DNA of 64,000 nucleotides, taken from assembly GCF_015351235.1 (NCBI RefSeq), contig NZ_JADKSJ010000001.1, forward strand, positions 2,474,971 to 2,538,970. The letters run 5' to 3'. Within the stretch, counting starts at the first letter, position 1, and the number at the start of each line of letters is the position of its first letter. The translations under genes and the position numbers were made by a program. The stretch is from Plantibacter sp. VKM Ac-2880 (lineage in GTDB: Bacteria > Actinomycetota > Actinomycetes > Actinomycetales > Microbacteriaceae). Below, one piece after another: positions 43,380 to 52,448 of this stretch. The notes beneath the pieces are model-generated. The model was not told the DNA's origin. It worked only from the letters and a program-made list of their open reading frames with translations, and made no database searches.

Positions 43380-44129
43380 CTAGAAGAGCATCGTGATTAG
43401 GTCTTCGATGTGGGCTTTGGCCCGGTGTTCGCCAGGACGCAGCTTGTTCGGATGGCCAGAGCTGTTGCGTAGCCCAAGAGCTTTAATCAGCTCTGCCTTC
43501 TCGTTCTTGTCGATGATGCCCAGGTCGTGCGCGACTTGGAGGAGAAGCTCCTCGTTGTACTCACTCAGGTCGTCACGCTTCTTGCAGACCTTCGCTCGTG
43601 GATTGTGTGATTGCGCTGCAGCGGTGATGCTCGTCCCATCGGACGTGTTCCACAGCCGCTCTTGTACTTCGTGAACTGCGGCCACCCACATAAACACAAT
43701 CGCAGCACGATGCGCTCCGACGTCGAGGCAGTCCACCGCCTCGGAGGCGAACGCTTTCGTCTCGGGGTCGCTAATCGCGGCAACTTTCCCACGCAGTGCC
43801 GCCGCTTCGGCTTTCTTGATGACCGATCGTTCCTCTACGGGCAGCGGCGGCGCCCAGGCAGCTATTTCGGTGCGCCCGCTGCTCGTCAACTCCCATATTC
43901 GCGCGGTCGTAGCACCGTCTGCGTGCACGAGATGGCCTGCAGCACCCAGCCGCGCAGCGATGTTCCATGTCTTCAGGTTTGGAACACGCGCAGCCGCGAG
44001 TTGCGCTCGTATATCCCCCGTCGTGAACGTCGACTTGTCTTCCGTCGCTTCGAGGAAATACATCGATGCAAGAATTCGGGCTTGCTGGCTAGAGTTCTTC
44101 AGCGGCGCCAGGTACTCAATGAGCTTCAT
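43380..44129 (-). CDS. HEPN-domain protein with N-terminal winged-helix-like region
   Basis: 249 aa. Residues 1-92 look like a winged helix (MKLIEYLAPLKNSSQQARIL, FTTGDIRAQL, WELTSSGRTEIAAW). Residues 125-249 are helical and end with LGLRNSSGHPNKLRPGEHRA. R221-N222-S-S-G-H226 is the RNxxxH catalytic motif of HEPN ribonucleases, preceded by long helices as in DUF4145-like HEPN proteins. A metal-independent RNase toxin activity is therefore predicted. The start overlaps the preceding gene's stop by 4 nt. A/T-richer than the chromosome around it. HEPN assignment is by motif and fold resemblance, not by search. Confidence 0.7.
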   Translation of the reverse strand: MKLIEYLAPLKNSSQQARILASMYFLEATEDKSTFTTGDIRAQLAAARVPNLKTWNIAARLGAAGHLVHADGATTARIWELTSSGRTEIAAWAPPLPVEERSVIKKAEAAALRGKVAAISDPETKAFASEAVDCLDVGAHRAAIVFMWVAAVHEVQERLWNTSDGTSITAAAQSHNPRAKVCKKRDDLSEYNEELLLQVAHDLGIIDKNEKAELIKALGLRNSSGHPNKLRPGEHRAKAHIEDLITMLF

Positions 44130-44731
44130 TCAGCGACGCCCAAGACGCTGTTTACCAGCTTCTTCAGGGCGTCTGAGGTGACTTCACCTTTCACGCGCGT
44201 CGTCTTTTTCTTTGAAGCACCCACGTAATTGACCGTAGTGAGTCCGTTCATCGCTTTCGCGAAGTTGGTTCCAGGGTCACACTTGAGCCGATCACACTCG
44301 GCACGGATAGTCGATGCGGGCGTGCTCTGTTCATCCAGCGCATAGTCATAGGCAGCGGTCAACCCGAGCGCGACTGCACGCGATTGATCCGCCAGGTTTG
44401 AGCCGAACTTCGCCTTCGGTCCGTTCAGATGAGGTATTCCTCCTTCGAAGTAGAAGACCTGCTCAAGTAGACCCTGCGCTACCGTGCTCTCCTTCGAGAA
44501 CTTGGCGAACAGCTGCGCATCCGTCAGTGTCGTCGCCGCCGCCGAGGAATCTTCAGCCGCATTCGCTTCCTGCGGCTTGGGAGGCGACGGGGTGGCCAGT
44601 GCCGCTCCGGTTCCCTCATGCGCAGATATACGCGTGATCGCCTCCTTGAACGCGTATTCCTGCAAAGGTTCGGGAATTCGGGCCTTTTCCACCGCGGACC
44701 AAGCCCGTGCAAGCAATTCTTCGATCTCCAT
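44126..44731 (-). CDS. Hypothetical protein, first gene of the cassette
   Basis: 201 aa from the ATG at 44731, chosen because AGAGGGGG lies 5 nt upstream; a longer start at 44788 is weaker. N-terminal helical segment MEIEELLARAWSAVEKARIP is followed by AFKEAITRIS. A Pro/Ala/Glu-rich linker (about 45-75) leads to a compact C-terminal domain (LFAKFSKESTVAQGLLEQVF, ALGLTAAYDYALDEQ, SDALKKLVNSVLGVAE). No known family recognised. Overlaps the HEPN gene by 4 nt, so the two products are made together; it could be the sensor or neutralising partner (inference). Confidence 0.6.
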   Translation of the reverse strand: MEIEELLARAWSAVEKARIPEPLQEYAFKEAITRISAHEGTGAALATPSPPKPQEANAAEDSSAAATTLTDAQLFAKFSKESTVAQGLLEQVFYFEGGIPHLNGPKAKFGSNLADQSRAVALGLTAAYDYALDEQSTPASTIRAECDRLKCDPGTNFAKAMNGLTTVNYVGASKKKTTRVKGEVTSDALKKLVNSVLGVAE

Positions 44732-44840
44732 TGATGCCCCCTCTTCGGCTGGAGCATATCCGGCCATCAATTGCTGGGGCCACGACACGCCGACACATTG
44801 GACGGGTTTTGGAGGGCTTGGCGCTTAGCAGACAAACAGA

Positions 44841-44872
44841 AGACCCGGAGACTCTCGCGAGTTTCCGGGTCT
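44841..44872 (-). terminator. Rho-independent terminator downstream of tRNA-Pro
   Basis: 14-bp stem with one G-T pair (44841-44854 against 44859-44872), 4-nt loop TCGC. On the minus strand it is followed by TCTGTTTGTC, a T-rich run, and lies 6 nt after the tRNA 3' end. Confidence 0.8.
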
Positions 44873-44878
44873 AGTCTG

Positions 44879-44952
<74 letters not shown>

Positions 44953-45176
44953 ATGCCATCTCCGCTGAGCGGAGAAGACAACTCGAACAGTCTAGCGGAT
45001 CCGGCGACCACCTCGTGACACGTCTCCGACGGTCGTGCCGGCGACCGAGCGCACCGCCGTCACGACACACGGGAGGTCTCCCCTGCCCACCCTCGAACGG
45101 GGCACGCTACCGTGACTCGTTCGCACCCGCGCGACAGGATGAACCGGCCATTGCGGCCGCCCGACGAAGGACCATC
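44953..45176. other. Intergenic stretch between tRNA-Pro and small membrane protein gene
   Basis: 224 nt. Near the tRNA a CTCCGCT-N-AGCGGAG palindrome (about 44960-44974) lies where the tRNA promoter should be. No coding frame or clear promoter pair seen in the rest; AAGGA lies shortly before the next ATG. Confidence 0.4.
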
Positions 45177-45377
45177 ATGCGCTACAGCCACTATTGGAAA
45201 GAGGTCCGCGTCGCGGCACTCACCGCCCTGCCCGTCGCGATCGTCTCCGGCATCGTGCAGGTCAGCCGCAACACCCCGGTCGACGACGCCGTCATCGGCG
45301 GCGCCATCACCTTCGTCGCGCTGTCGCTGCTCATCCCCGTCGTGCGCCACTGGGTGCACCCCGAGTCCCGCGGCTGA
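45177..45377 (+). CDS. Small two-helix membrane protein
   Basis: 66 aa: cytoplasmic MRYSHYWKEVR, helix one (about 12-28), a loop with SRNTPVDDAV, helix two (about 38-55, VIGGAITFVALSLLIPVV), and a tail RHWVHPESRG. No named family. The start follows an AAGGA site and third-codon GC supports coding. Convergent with the acyl-CoA ligase gene. Confidence 0.6.
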   Translation: MRYSHYWKEVRVAALTALPVAIVSGIVQVSRNTPVDDAVIGGAITFVALSLLIPVVRHWVHPESRG

Positions 45378-45404
45378 CCACCGGCGCTCGCCCGCCGGCA
45401 GCCG

Positions 45405-47186
45405 CTACTCGGCCTTGCGCGCCTCGACGAGCTGATCGCGCACCTTGCGGCGCAGCACTTTGCCGATGAGCGACGTGGGCAGCTCGTCGAGCTGCTCGAC
45501 CCGCTTCGGCACCTTGTACGCCGTGAGGCGGGTGCGGCAGTAGTCGCGCAGCGAACCGGCGTCGAAGACCGTGCCGGCGCGCATGACGACCGCGGCCGTC
45601 ACGTCCTCGCCACCGGAATCGCGCGGTAGTCCGACCACGGCGGCCGACTCGACGTCCGGGTGGGACAGGAGCGTCTCCTCCACCTCGGACGGGCTCACGT
45701 TGAACCCGCCGGTGATGATGAGCTCCTTCACGCGGTCGATGACCGTCACGAAGCCATCCGCCGACACCGTCACGATGTCGCCGGTCCGCAACCAGCCGCC
45801 CTCGAGCAACGCCTCGCGCGACTCGTCCGGACGACCCCAGTACCCCTGGAAGACCTGCGGCCCACGGAGCAGCAACTCGCCCGACTCCCCCGCCGCACGA
45901 TCCACCGACGGGTTCTCGGGGTCGACGACGCGGATCTCGGTGCTCGGGAACGGCACACCGACGGTTCCCGGCCGTCGCGACGGACCGATCGGGTTGCCGA
46001 GCGCCACCGGCGACGACTCCGTCATCCCGTAGCCCTCGACGAGTAGCCCACCGGTCGCCTCTTCCCAGCGCGTGACCGTCGACACCGGGAGGCTCATCGC
46101 CCCGGAGATCGCGAAGCACACGCTCGTCAGGTCGACACCCTTGCGGGTCGAGGCACGCGACAACGCGTCGTAGATCGGTGGTACCGCCGGCAAGAACGTC
46201 GGCGGTGACTTCTTCGCCGCCGTCAGCACGAGTTCCAGATCGAACTTCGGGAAGAGCACGAGCCGCGCGCCGATGCTCATCGCGAACGTCAGACACAGGG
46301 TCATCCCGTACGCGTGGAACAGTGGCAGGACCCCGTAGAAGATCTCCTCACCCTCGCTCAGCCCAGGCACCCAGGCGCGCCCCTGGGCGGCGTTCGCGCG
46401 CAGGTTCCGGTGCGTCAGGATGGCCCCCTTCGGCGCCCCCGTGGTCCCGCTCGTGTACTGCAGGAGCGCGGTGTCGTCGAGCGTCGGCCGCACGACCCGC
46501 TTCGACAGCTTCCGGCCACCGATCAGCCGCTCCCACGGGAGCACGTGCTTCGCCGACGGGGTGGCGGTCATCGCCGCTCGTGACTCACGAGCACGCTTCA
46601 CGGGCAGCCGCAGCGCGAGTCGCTTCGACAGCGGGAGGGCCTGCGTGATGTCGACGGAGACGATCCGACCGCGCATCACGTCGGCCGGGAGGTCGGCCAC
46701 GAGGTCGTAGACCTTGTCCCACACGATCGCGACGTGCGCTCCGTGGTCCTCGAACTGATGGCGCAGCTCACGAGCCGTGTACAGCGGGTTGTGTTCGATG
46801 ACCGTGGCTCCGAGCCGCAGGGCGGCATAGAAGGCGACGACGTGCTGCGGGCAGTTCGGCAGCACGAGCGCCACGCGGTCACCCGGCTTCACGCCGAGTT
46901 TCCGGAGCCCCTCGGCCGCTCGAGCGACTTGTTCGCCGAGCTCGCTATAACTCGTCTCGGCCCCGAAGAACTCGAGAGCGATCCGATCCCCGAACCGCTT
47001 CACCGAGGTGTCGAGCAGGTCCACGAGCGTCTCGGTGACCTCGTCGATGTCGGCCGGCACGCCACTCGCGTAGGACGACAGCCAGGGCCGCTCGGCCAGG
47101 CGACGACGCTGCGCCTCGCCGGCCTCGGTCGGCTCCGACGACGCTTCGCCCTCGCGCTGCTCGGGTGTCTTTCCTCGATGGTCCAC
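45405..47186 (-). CDS. Long-chain fatty-acid-CoA ligase (AMP-forming)
   Basis: 593-aa ANL-superfamily ligase. P-loop TSGTTGAPKGAILTHRN, GYGMTESSP (A5), WLRTGDIV (A7), VIDRVKELIITGGFNVSPSEVE (A8) and the C-terminal catalytic Lys in TSLIGKVLRRKVRDQ. It activates fatty acids with ATP and CoA for degradation or lipid synthesis. The GTG at 47186 is selected because GGAGG lies 6 nt upstream; residues 1-35 are a charged leader. Single-gene unit with a candidate operator at 47236-47256. Confidence 0.9.
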   Translation of the reverse strand: MDHRGKTPEQREGEASSEPTEAGEAQRRRLAERPWLSSYASGVPADIDEVTETLVDLLDTSVKRFGDRIALEFFGAETSYSELGEQVARAAEGLRKLGVKPGDRVALVLPNCPQHVVAFYAALRLGATVIEHNPLYTARELRHQFEDHGAHVAIVWDKVYDLVADLPADVMRGRIVSVDITQALPLSKRLALRLPVKRARESRAAMTATPSAKHVLPWERLIGGRKLSKRVVRPTLDDTALLQYTSGTTGAPKGAILTHRNLRANAAQGRAWVPGLSEGEEIFYGVLPLFHAYGMTLCLTFAMSIGARLVLFPKFDLELVLTAAKKSPPTFLPAVPPIYDALSRASTRKGVDLTSVCFAISGAMSLPVSTVTRWEEATGGLLVEGYGMTESSPVALGNPIGPSRRPGTVGVPFPSTEIRVVDPENPSVDRAAGESGELLLRGPQVFQGYWGRPDESREALLEGGWLRTGDIVTVSADGFVTVIDRVKELIITGGFNVSPSEVEETLLSHPDVESAAVVGLPRDSGGEDVTAAVVMRAGTVFDAGSLRDYCRTRLTAYKVPKRVEQLDELPTSLIGKVLRRKVRDQLVEARKAE

Positions 47187-47229
47187 GCTGATCCTCCAGA
47201 CGAGCCGTGCACAACGCACGCATCATCCC

Positions 47230-47258
47230 AGAATAGGTGGACCCGTATGCTCCACCAG
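47230..47258 (-). promoter_or_regulatory. Candidate promoter with overlapping inverted repeat before the acyl-CoA ligase gene
   Basis: On the minus strand TATTCT (47235-47230) fits a -10 box 44 nt before the GTG. GGTGGA (47236-47241) and TCCACC (47251-47256) form an inverted repeat in the spacer, a natural position for a repressor. Confidence 0.35.
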
Positions 47259-47308
47259 GGATAAGACCGCACCGCTTGACAACCGCCGATCCGACCCCGG
47301 CTCAGGCG

Positions 47309-48223
47309 TCAGTCGGTGTGGTCGAGCCGATCGGTCAACCAGGCCGCGCCACGCGTCGTCGCACCCTGTCGCTCGACGCGGTCGCGGAGTCCGCGATCGG
47401 AGGTCACCACCACGACCGCACCCTGGAGCCCGCCGACGACATCGACGATCGCGTCGTCGCCACTCCCCGCCGCATCGACCACCGAGACACCTGCGCGCAG
47501 CTCCGGACCGGCGCCAGCTGCGGTCGCATCCGGCCGGGCGCCACGAGCCTGGCCCTCGACCACGGCGACGTAGGCCGGCCACCAGCGGTCGAAGTCCAGC
47601 CCGAGGGTGGACGCGTCGATGCCGTCATGAGCGAGACCGACCAGGCGCGAGACGAAGCCCTGCGCGGCGCCCGCGCGGTCCTTCCACCACCCGTTCGGCT
47701 GCGATCCGACGACGTTCGCGACGTCGACGACGACCGTGACCCGACGGTCGAGCTGCGCCCGGAGCTCCGGCCAGGAGTCGGCGAAGCCCGGGTGCAGCGG
47801 CAAGGTCTCGACCTCCGCGACCGGCACCCAGGCGAGCGCGATGCTCTCCGGGTCGGAGACGACCGGTTCGAACGGCGCGACCGCTTCGACGATCACCGTC
47901 GTGTACGACCAGAACCCGAGGTCCAGCACGGAGGCGAAGCGGAGCTCGATCGAGTCCGACGGCACGCCGGCCTCCTCGTTCGACTCCCGGACGGCACCGT
48001 CGACGGCGTCCTCGAACTGGTGTCGAGCACCGCCCGGGATACCCCAGGTCCCGCCGAAGTGGCTCCATCCGGCTCGATGCTGCAGCAGCACCCCGCGTGC
48101 GGGATCGTGCACCAACAGGCCGGCTGCACCAAAGCGACCCCAGAACTTCCGGCCGTCTCCGGATTCGACCCAGGCATCGCCAGCGTCGCGCACGGGGTCG
48201 CTCGGCGGATGCGTGTCGGTCAT
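47309..48223 (-). CDS. Nudix hydrolase fused to a NYN/PIN-like domain
   Basis: 304 aa in two domains. Residues 25-155 are Nudix: AAGLLVHDPARGVLLQHRAG, GIPGGARHQFEDAVDGAVRE and SNEEAGV form the Nudix box. Residues 160-300 begin with RRVTVVVDVANVVGSQPNGW and end with VVVVTSDRGLRDRVERQG, conserved Asp positions resembling the NYN/PIN-type nuclease-like domain found as a separate protein in other actinobacteria. The first domain would hydrolyse a nucleoside-diphosphate compound; the second might cut RNA. Divergent from a TetR gene. Confidence 0.8.
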   Translation of the reverse strand: MTDTHPPSDPVRDAGDAWVESGDGRKFWGRFGAAGLLVHDPARGVLLQHRAGWSHFGGTWGIPGGARHQFEDAVDGAVRESNEEAGVPSDSIELRFASVLDLGFWSYTTVIVEAVAPFEPVVSDPESIALAWVPVAEVETLPLHPGFADSWPELRAQLDRRVTVVVDVANVVGSQPNGWWKDRAGAAQGFVSRLVGLAHDGIDASTLGLDFDRWWPAYVAVVEGQARGARPDATAAGAGPELRAGVSVVDAAGSGDDAIVDVVGGLQGAVVVVTSDRGLRDRVERQGATTRGAAWLTDRLDHTD

Positions 48224-48364
48224 GCTTCAAGCCTGTCACGAAACCCCGCGCCGCACGCCCGCTGTGCACAAACTCTCCACCACCTGATGGAGTATGTTAT
48301 ATCTTGAATATCAGACCATCGGACGCAATCGCGCCCTCCCCACCGATTCACGCGAAGGACCACC
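48224..48364. promoter_or_regulatory. Divergent region between Nudix-NYN and TetR genes
   Basis: 141 nt. The A/T-rich block at about 48290-48312 (TATGTTATATCTTGAATATC) stands out and holds ATATC-TTGA-ATATC; it is the likely promoter/operator of the TetR gene. GAAGGA lies 5 nt before the TetR ATG. Confidence 0.4.
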
Positions 48365-49012
48365 ATGGACGCACGTCAACGCAGGACGCGGGCTCGCCTC
48401 GCCAAAACGATCCTGGAGCTCGCCGCCAAGCGCCCCACCAGCGAGATGTCCGTCTCCGAGATCGCAGCCCGCGCCGGCATCAACCGGTCGACCTTCTACC
48501 AGCATGCGGCGGCTCCGTGCGAACTGCTCGAGTCGGTACTCGCCGAGGAGCTCACGGAACTGAGCGTCACCCACCTGGCCACGGTATCGGCCGACGACGC
48601 ACCTGCCGTGATCGCGGGCCTCACCGTCGCGACCCTCAGGCACATCGAGGAACGCGCCGACATCTACCGGGTAGGCCTCGGCGAGGACATCATCGGAGCG
48701 AGCCTGCAACCGATGCTCAACCGGATCTTCACCGCCACGATCCTGGACATCTTCGACCGCGGGGCGATCACCCTTCCGCACGAGGAGTCACTCAGCCCCG
48801 AGCAGCGCGACGTCTTCATCCGCTCGGCCGCGAACTTCGTGTCGGCCGGCTTCGTCGGCGCATTCCGGGTGTGGCTCGACACCCCTGAGCCACGCGACAT
48901 CGAAGGGTTCCTGCACTTGACCGGCGAGCTGCTGCCGAGCTGGTGGCCGTTCGACACGGAGGCCGAATCGGTGCTCGCCCCGGCGACCGAGATCGCCCCG
49001 CAACGGCTCTGA
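48365..49012 (+). CDS. TetR/AcrR-family transcriptional regulator
   Basis: 215 aa. N-terminal TetR HTH (about 8-55; RTRARLAKTILELAAKRPTS, then EIAARAGINRSTFYQHAA), a helical ligand-binding domain following. The stretch GLTVATLRHIEERADIYR and FVSAGFVGAFRVWLDTPEPRD fits TetR regulators with the C-terminal type 11-like domain. Regulated target unknown; it may control the divergent Nudix-NYN gene or itself. A strong terminator follows. Confidence 0.87.
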   Translation: MDARQRRTRARLAKTILELAAKRPTSEMSVSEIAARAGINRSTFYQHAAAPCELLESVLAEELTELSVTHLATVSADDAPAVIAGLTVATLRHIEERADIYRVGLGEDIIGASLQPMLNRIFTATILDIFDRGAITLPHEESLSPEQRDVFIRSAANFVSAGFVGAFRVWLDTPEPRDIEGFLHLTGELLPSWWPFDTEAESVLAPATEIAPQRL

Positions 49013-49028
49013 GCGCGCGCTCCGGCAC

Positions 49029-49073
49029 GACGAAGGCCCGGGATCGCTCATCGAGCGGTCCCGGGCCTTCGTC
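49029..49073. terminator. Bidirectional hairpin terminator between TetR and der
   Basis: Perfect 15-bp stem: 49029-49043 pairs with 49059-49073. The 15-nt loop contains a further small CGCT/AGCG hairpin. It lies between the convergent TetR and der genes. Confidence 0.8.
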
Positions 49074-49109
49074 AGCACCCGCCGTTTCGGCGGGGCAACG
49101 TGCGTCGGA

Positions 49110-50618
49110 TCAGCGCTGACGCTTCTCGCGGACGCGCATGTTGACGTTGATCGGCGTGCCCTCGAAGCCCCAGATCTCGCGCAAGCGCCGCACGACGTAG
49201 CGGCGGTAGCCCGGGTCGAGGAACCCGGTGGTGAAGAGCACGAAGGTCGGGGGTCGGCTCGCCGCCTGCGTCCCGAACAGGATGCGCGGCTGCTTGCCAC
49301 CGCGCAGCGGGTGCGGGTGCGCCGCGGTGAGCTCGGCGAGGAAGGCGTTGAACTTGCCCGTCGGGATCCGCATGTCCCACGACTCGAGGGCGACCTCGAG
49401 TGCCGGAACGAGCCGTTCGAGGTGACGGCCGGTACGGGCCGAGATGTTGACGCGCGGAGCCCAGGAGACGTGCGAGAGGTCCTGCTCGATCTCGCGCTCC
49501 AGGTATTTGCGGCGTTCGTCGTCGAGCTGGTCCCACTTGTTGAAGGCGAGCACGAGCGCACGCCCGCTCTCGAGCACCAGATCGATGATGCGGACGTCCT
49601 GCTCGCTGATCACCTCGGTCACATCGATGAGCACGACCGCGACCTCGGCCTTCTCCAGGGCGGTGCTCGTGCGGAGCGAAGCGTAGAAGTCGGCACCCTG
49701 CGAGAGGTGCACGCGACGACGGATACCGGCGGTGTCGACAAAGCGCCAGATCTTGCCGCCGAGCTCGATCTGCTCGTCGACCGGGTCGCGGGTCGTGCCG
49801 GCGAGGTCGTTGACGACGACGCGCTCCTCCCCCGCGGTCTTGTTCAGCAGGCTGGACTTGCCGACGTTCGGGCGTCCGAGGATCGCGACGCGGCGCGGGC
49901 CACCGAACTCGTCCTTCGCGACGGCCGAGACCTGCGGCAAGACCTTGAGGATCGTGTCGAGGAGGTCGGCGACGCCGCGACCGTGGATGGCCGAGACCGG
50001 GTGGGGCTCGCCGAGGCCGAGGTTCCAGAGCGCAGCGGCCTCCGGCTCCTGGCGGGCATCGTCGACCTTGTTGGCGACGAGGAACACCGGACGACCGGTC
50101 TTGCGGAGGAGCTTGACGACCTGCTCGTCCGTCGCCGTGGCACCGACCATGGCGTCGACGACGAAGATGACGACGTCGGAGAGGTCGATGGCGATCTCGG
50201 CCTGCGCGGCGACCGACGCGTCGATGCCCTTGGCGTCGGGTTCCCACCCACCGGTGTCCACGACCGTGAAGCGACGGTCGTTCCATTCGGCCTTGTAGTT
50301 GACGCGGTCGCGGGTGACGCCGGGGGTGTCCTCGACGACGGCCTCGCGGCGGCCGAGGATGCGGTTCACCAGCGCGGACTTGCCGACGTTCGGGCGGCCG
50401 ACGATGGCAACGACGGGCAGGGCCGGCAGGAACCGGATCTCGTCGGGGTCCTCCGTCGCGCCGTCGAGGATGTCGAGGTCGTCGCCCTCGAGGTCGTAGT
50501 CGGCCAGGCCGGATCGCAGGGACGCGGCCCGCTGGGTCGCGAGCTCCTCGTCCATGTCTTGGAGGCGGTCCGCGAGGTCGTCGGGGCCTCCGTCGAACTG
50601 CTCGTCATCGTGAGCCAT
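49110..50618 (-). CDS. der: Ribosome-biogenesis GTPase Der (EngA)
   Basis: 502-aa double GTPase for 50S assembly. First G domain: [14 protein letters not shown] (74-87), DTGGWE, NKVD; second: [25 protein letters not shown]-terminal KH-like domain (about 415-500). An acidic N-terminal extension of about 65 residues is typical of actinobacterial Der. The start codon lies inside the 3' end of cmk (14-nt overlap), giving tight coupling. Confidence 0.95.
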   Translation of the reverse strand: MAHDDEQFDGGPDDLADRLQDMDEELATQRAASLRSGLADYDLEGDDLDILDGATEDPDEIRFLPALPVVAIVGRPNVGKSALVNRILGRREAVVEDTPGVTRDRVNYKAEWNDRRFTVVDTGGWEPDAKGIDASVAAQAEIAIDLSDVVIFVVDAMVGATATDEQVVKLLRKTGRPVFLVANKVDDARQEPEAAALWNLGLGEPHPVSAIHGRGVADLLDTILKVLPQVSAVAKDEFGGPRRVAILGRPNVGKSSLLNKTAGEERVVVNDLAGTTRDPVDEQIELGGKIWRFVDTAGIRRRVHLSQGADFYASLRTSTALEKAEVAVVLIDVTEVISEQDVRIIDLVLESGRALVLAFNKWDQLDDERRKYLEREIEQDLSHVSWAPRVNISARTGRHLERLVPALEVALESWDMRIPTGKFNAFLAELTAAHPHPLRGGKQPRILFGTQAASRPPTFVLFTTGFLDPGYRRYVVRRLREIWGFEGTPINVNMRVREKRQR

Positions 50619-51339
50619 GGGAGTTCCTTGCTGTGAGGGATTCGGTGACGCGGACGACCGCGTCGACCGTCTCGTCGAAGTCGATGTGCGTGGAGTCGAC
50701 CGTGGTCACTCCGTCCGCCGCGTTCATGAAGTCGACGACCCTGGAGTCCGCCCGATCACGCCGCTGCAGTTGTTCCGCGACGTCGCCGGCAGGGTGGCTC
50801 TCGAATTCCGCTGAACGCCTGGCCATTCTAGCCGCTTCGGACGCCGTGAGCAGGATCCGAGCCTGAGCATCCGGTGCGACGACGGTCGTGATGTCCCGTC
50901 CCTCGACGACGATGCCCGGACGATCGACGCCCGCGATGATCGATCGGAACGTGTCGTTGATCCACGCACGCACCTCGGGCACCCTCGCGACGGCCGACAC
51001 GACCGCCGTCACGCGCTGCCCGCGGATCTCCTCCGTCACGTCCTGCCCGCCCAACGAGAAGGCGGTGACATCAGGGTCGAGCGAAACGGAGAACGCCTCA
51101 CCGAAGGCCTCGAGCGAGGCGACGACGGCCGCCGAGTCCTCCGGATCGACACCCGCTTCCACGGCGTGCAGGGCGAGCGCGCGGTACCAGGCGCCCGTGT
51201 CCAGGTAGCGGTAGCCGAGTCGGCGCGCGACGGCCTTGCTGACGCTCGACTTCCCGCTGCCGGCCGGCCCGTCGATCGCGACCACGACGGGTGCGGCGTG
51301 CGTCGACGCGTCGGTGCTGGTGGGGTGCTGTTCGGTCAT
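50605..51339 (-). CDS. cmk: Cytidylate kinase
   Basis: 244-aa kinase that phosphorylates CMP/dCMP. P-loop [20 protein letters not shown] at about 22-41, [13 protein letters not shown], and the CMP-binding [22 protein letters not shown] is the lid. The ATG at 51339 (SD AGGAAGAG) is preferred over 51369. Cmk-Der adjacency, often seen as a fusion in other actinobacteria, is conserved here as overlapping genes. Confidence 0.95.
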   Translation of the reverse strand: MTEQHPTSTDASTHAAPVVVAIDGPAGSGKSSVSKAVARRLGYRYLDTGAWYRALALHAVEAGVDPEDSAAVVASLEAFGEAFSVSLDPDVTAFSLGGQDVTEEIRGQRVTAVVSAVARVPEVRAWINDTFRSIIAGVDRPGIVVEGRDITTVVAPDAQARILLTASEAARMARRSAEFESHPAGDVAEQLQRRDRADSRVVDFMNAADGVTTVDSTHIDFDETVDAVVRVTESLTARNSHGSR

Positions 51340-51347
51340 GTCTCTTC

Positions 51348-52448
51348 CTATACCTCTGCGATGCGCCAACCGCGCGACTCGAGGTCGTCCACGGTGCGCT
51401 GTTTGACCTCGGGGAGGACTTGGACCTCCGCGAGACCGATGTTCGCGCCGGGCGAGTGCTCCAGACGCAGGTCTTCGATGTTCACGCCGATCTCGCCGAG
51501 CTCCGTGAACAGTGCGCCCAGCTGGCCAGGGCGGTCGTCGAGGAGGACGACGATGCTGGCGAACCGGCGGTTCTGGCCGTGCTTGCCTGGCAGCCTCGCG
51601 ACACCCGTGTTGCCGGCGGCGATCGTGTCCGCGATCGTGCGGCGTGCGCCTGACACCTCAGGATCCTGGAGCGCCGAGATGACCGACGCGAGGTCGGTGG
51701 ACAGCCGCTTCAACACCGGGAGGACCTCGGCATGGTTCGCGCTGAGGATCTGCACCCAGAGCTCGGGCGCACTCGAGGCGATGCGGACGGTGTCGCGGAG
51801 GCCCTGGCCGGCGAGCTGGATCGCCCCCTCCTCCGCGTCCCGCAGCTGCGCGGCGAGCAGGCTCGCGACGAGCTGCGGCGTGTGCGAGACGAGGGCGACG
51901 AACCGGTCGTGCTCCTCGGGGGTCATCTCCATCGGGATGGTGCCGAGGTCGAGCGCGAGTCCCTCGACCTGCGCCAGCGCCCAGGCGGGGGTCTCCGCGT
52001 CGCGGCAGATCACCCAGGGACGACCGAGGAAGAGGTCCGCACGCGCGGAGATGGCCCCGCCGCGCTCGCGTCCGGCGAGCGGGTGGGAGCCGATGTACCT
52101 GGTGAGGTCGACGCCACGCTCGAGCAGCGCCCGATACGGTTCGAGCTTCACACTCGCGACGTCGGTGACGACCGCGTCCGGAAACGCCGCCAGCTCGGCC
52201 TCGATCACGCGGGCCGTGACGTCCGGCGGGACGCAGATGACGACGACGGACGGAGTGTCGGTCGCGTCGGCACCACGACCCGCTCCGTAGTCGATGGCGA
52301 GACGCAACTGGCTGGGCGACGCGTCGTCGAGGATGATGTCGACGCCCTTGGCGCGCAGAGCCAGACCGATGCTCGCACCGAGCAGCCCGGCTCCCACGAT
52401 GCGGACGGACCCCTGGACGCGCGGTGGCGAGGCGACGACGTCGGTCAT
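51348..52448 (-). CDS. tyrA: Prephenate dehydrogenase with ACT domain
   Basis: 366-aa enzyme of tyrosine synthesis: NAD(P)-dependent oxidative decarboxylation of prephenate (or arogenate). Rossmann motif [18 protein letters not shown] (18-35), [21 protein letters not shown] (substrate His). ACT domain at about 290-345 ([20 protein letters not shown]) suggests feedback by tyrosine. Overlaps the rluB start by 4 nt. Confidence 0.94.
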   Translation of the reverse strand: MTDVVASPPRVQGSVRIVGAGLLGASIGLALRAKGVDIILDDASPSQLRLAIDYGAGRGADATDTPSVVVICVPPDVTARVIEAELAAFPDAVVTDVASVKLEPYRALLERGVDLTRYIGSHPLAGRERGGAISARADLFLGRPWVICRDAETPAWALAQVEGLALDLGTIPMEMTPEEHDRFVALVSHTPQLVASLLAAQLRDAEEGAIQLAGQGLRDTVRIASSAPELWVQILSANHAEVLPVLKRLSTDLASVISALQDPEVSGARRTIADTIAAGNTGVARLPGKHGQNRRFASIVVLLDDRPGQLGALFTELGEIGVNIEDLRLEHSPGANIGLAEVQVLPEVKQRTVDDLESRGWRIAEV

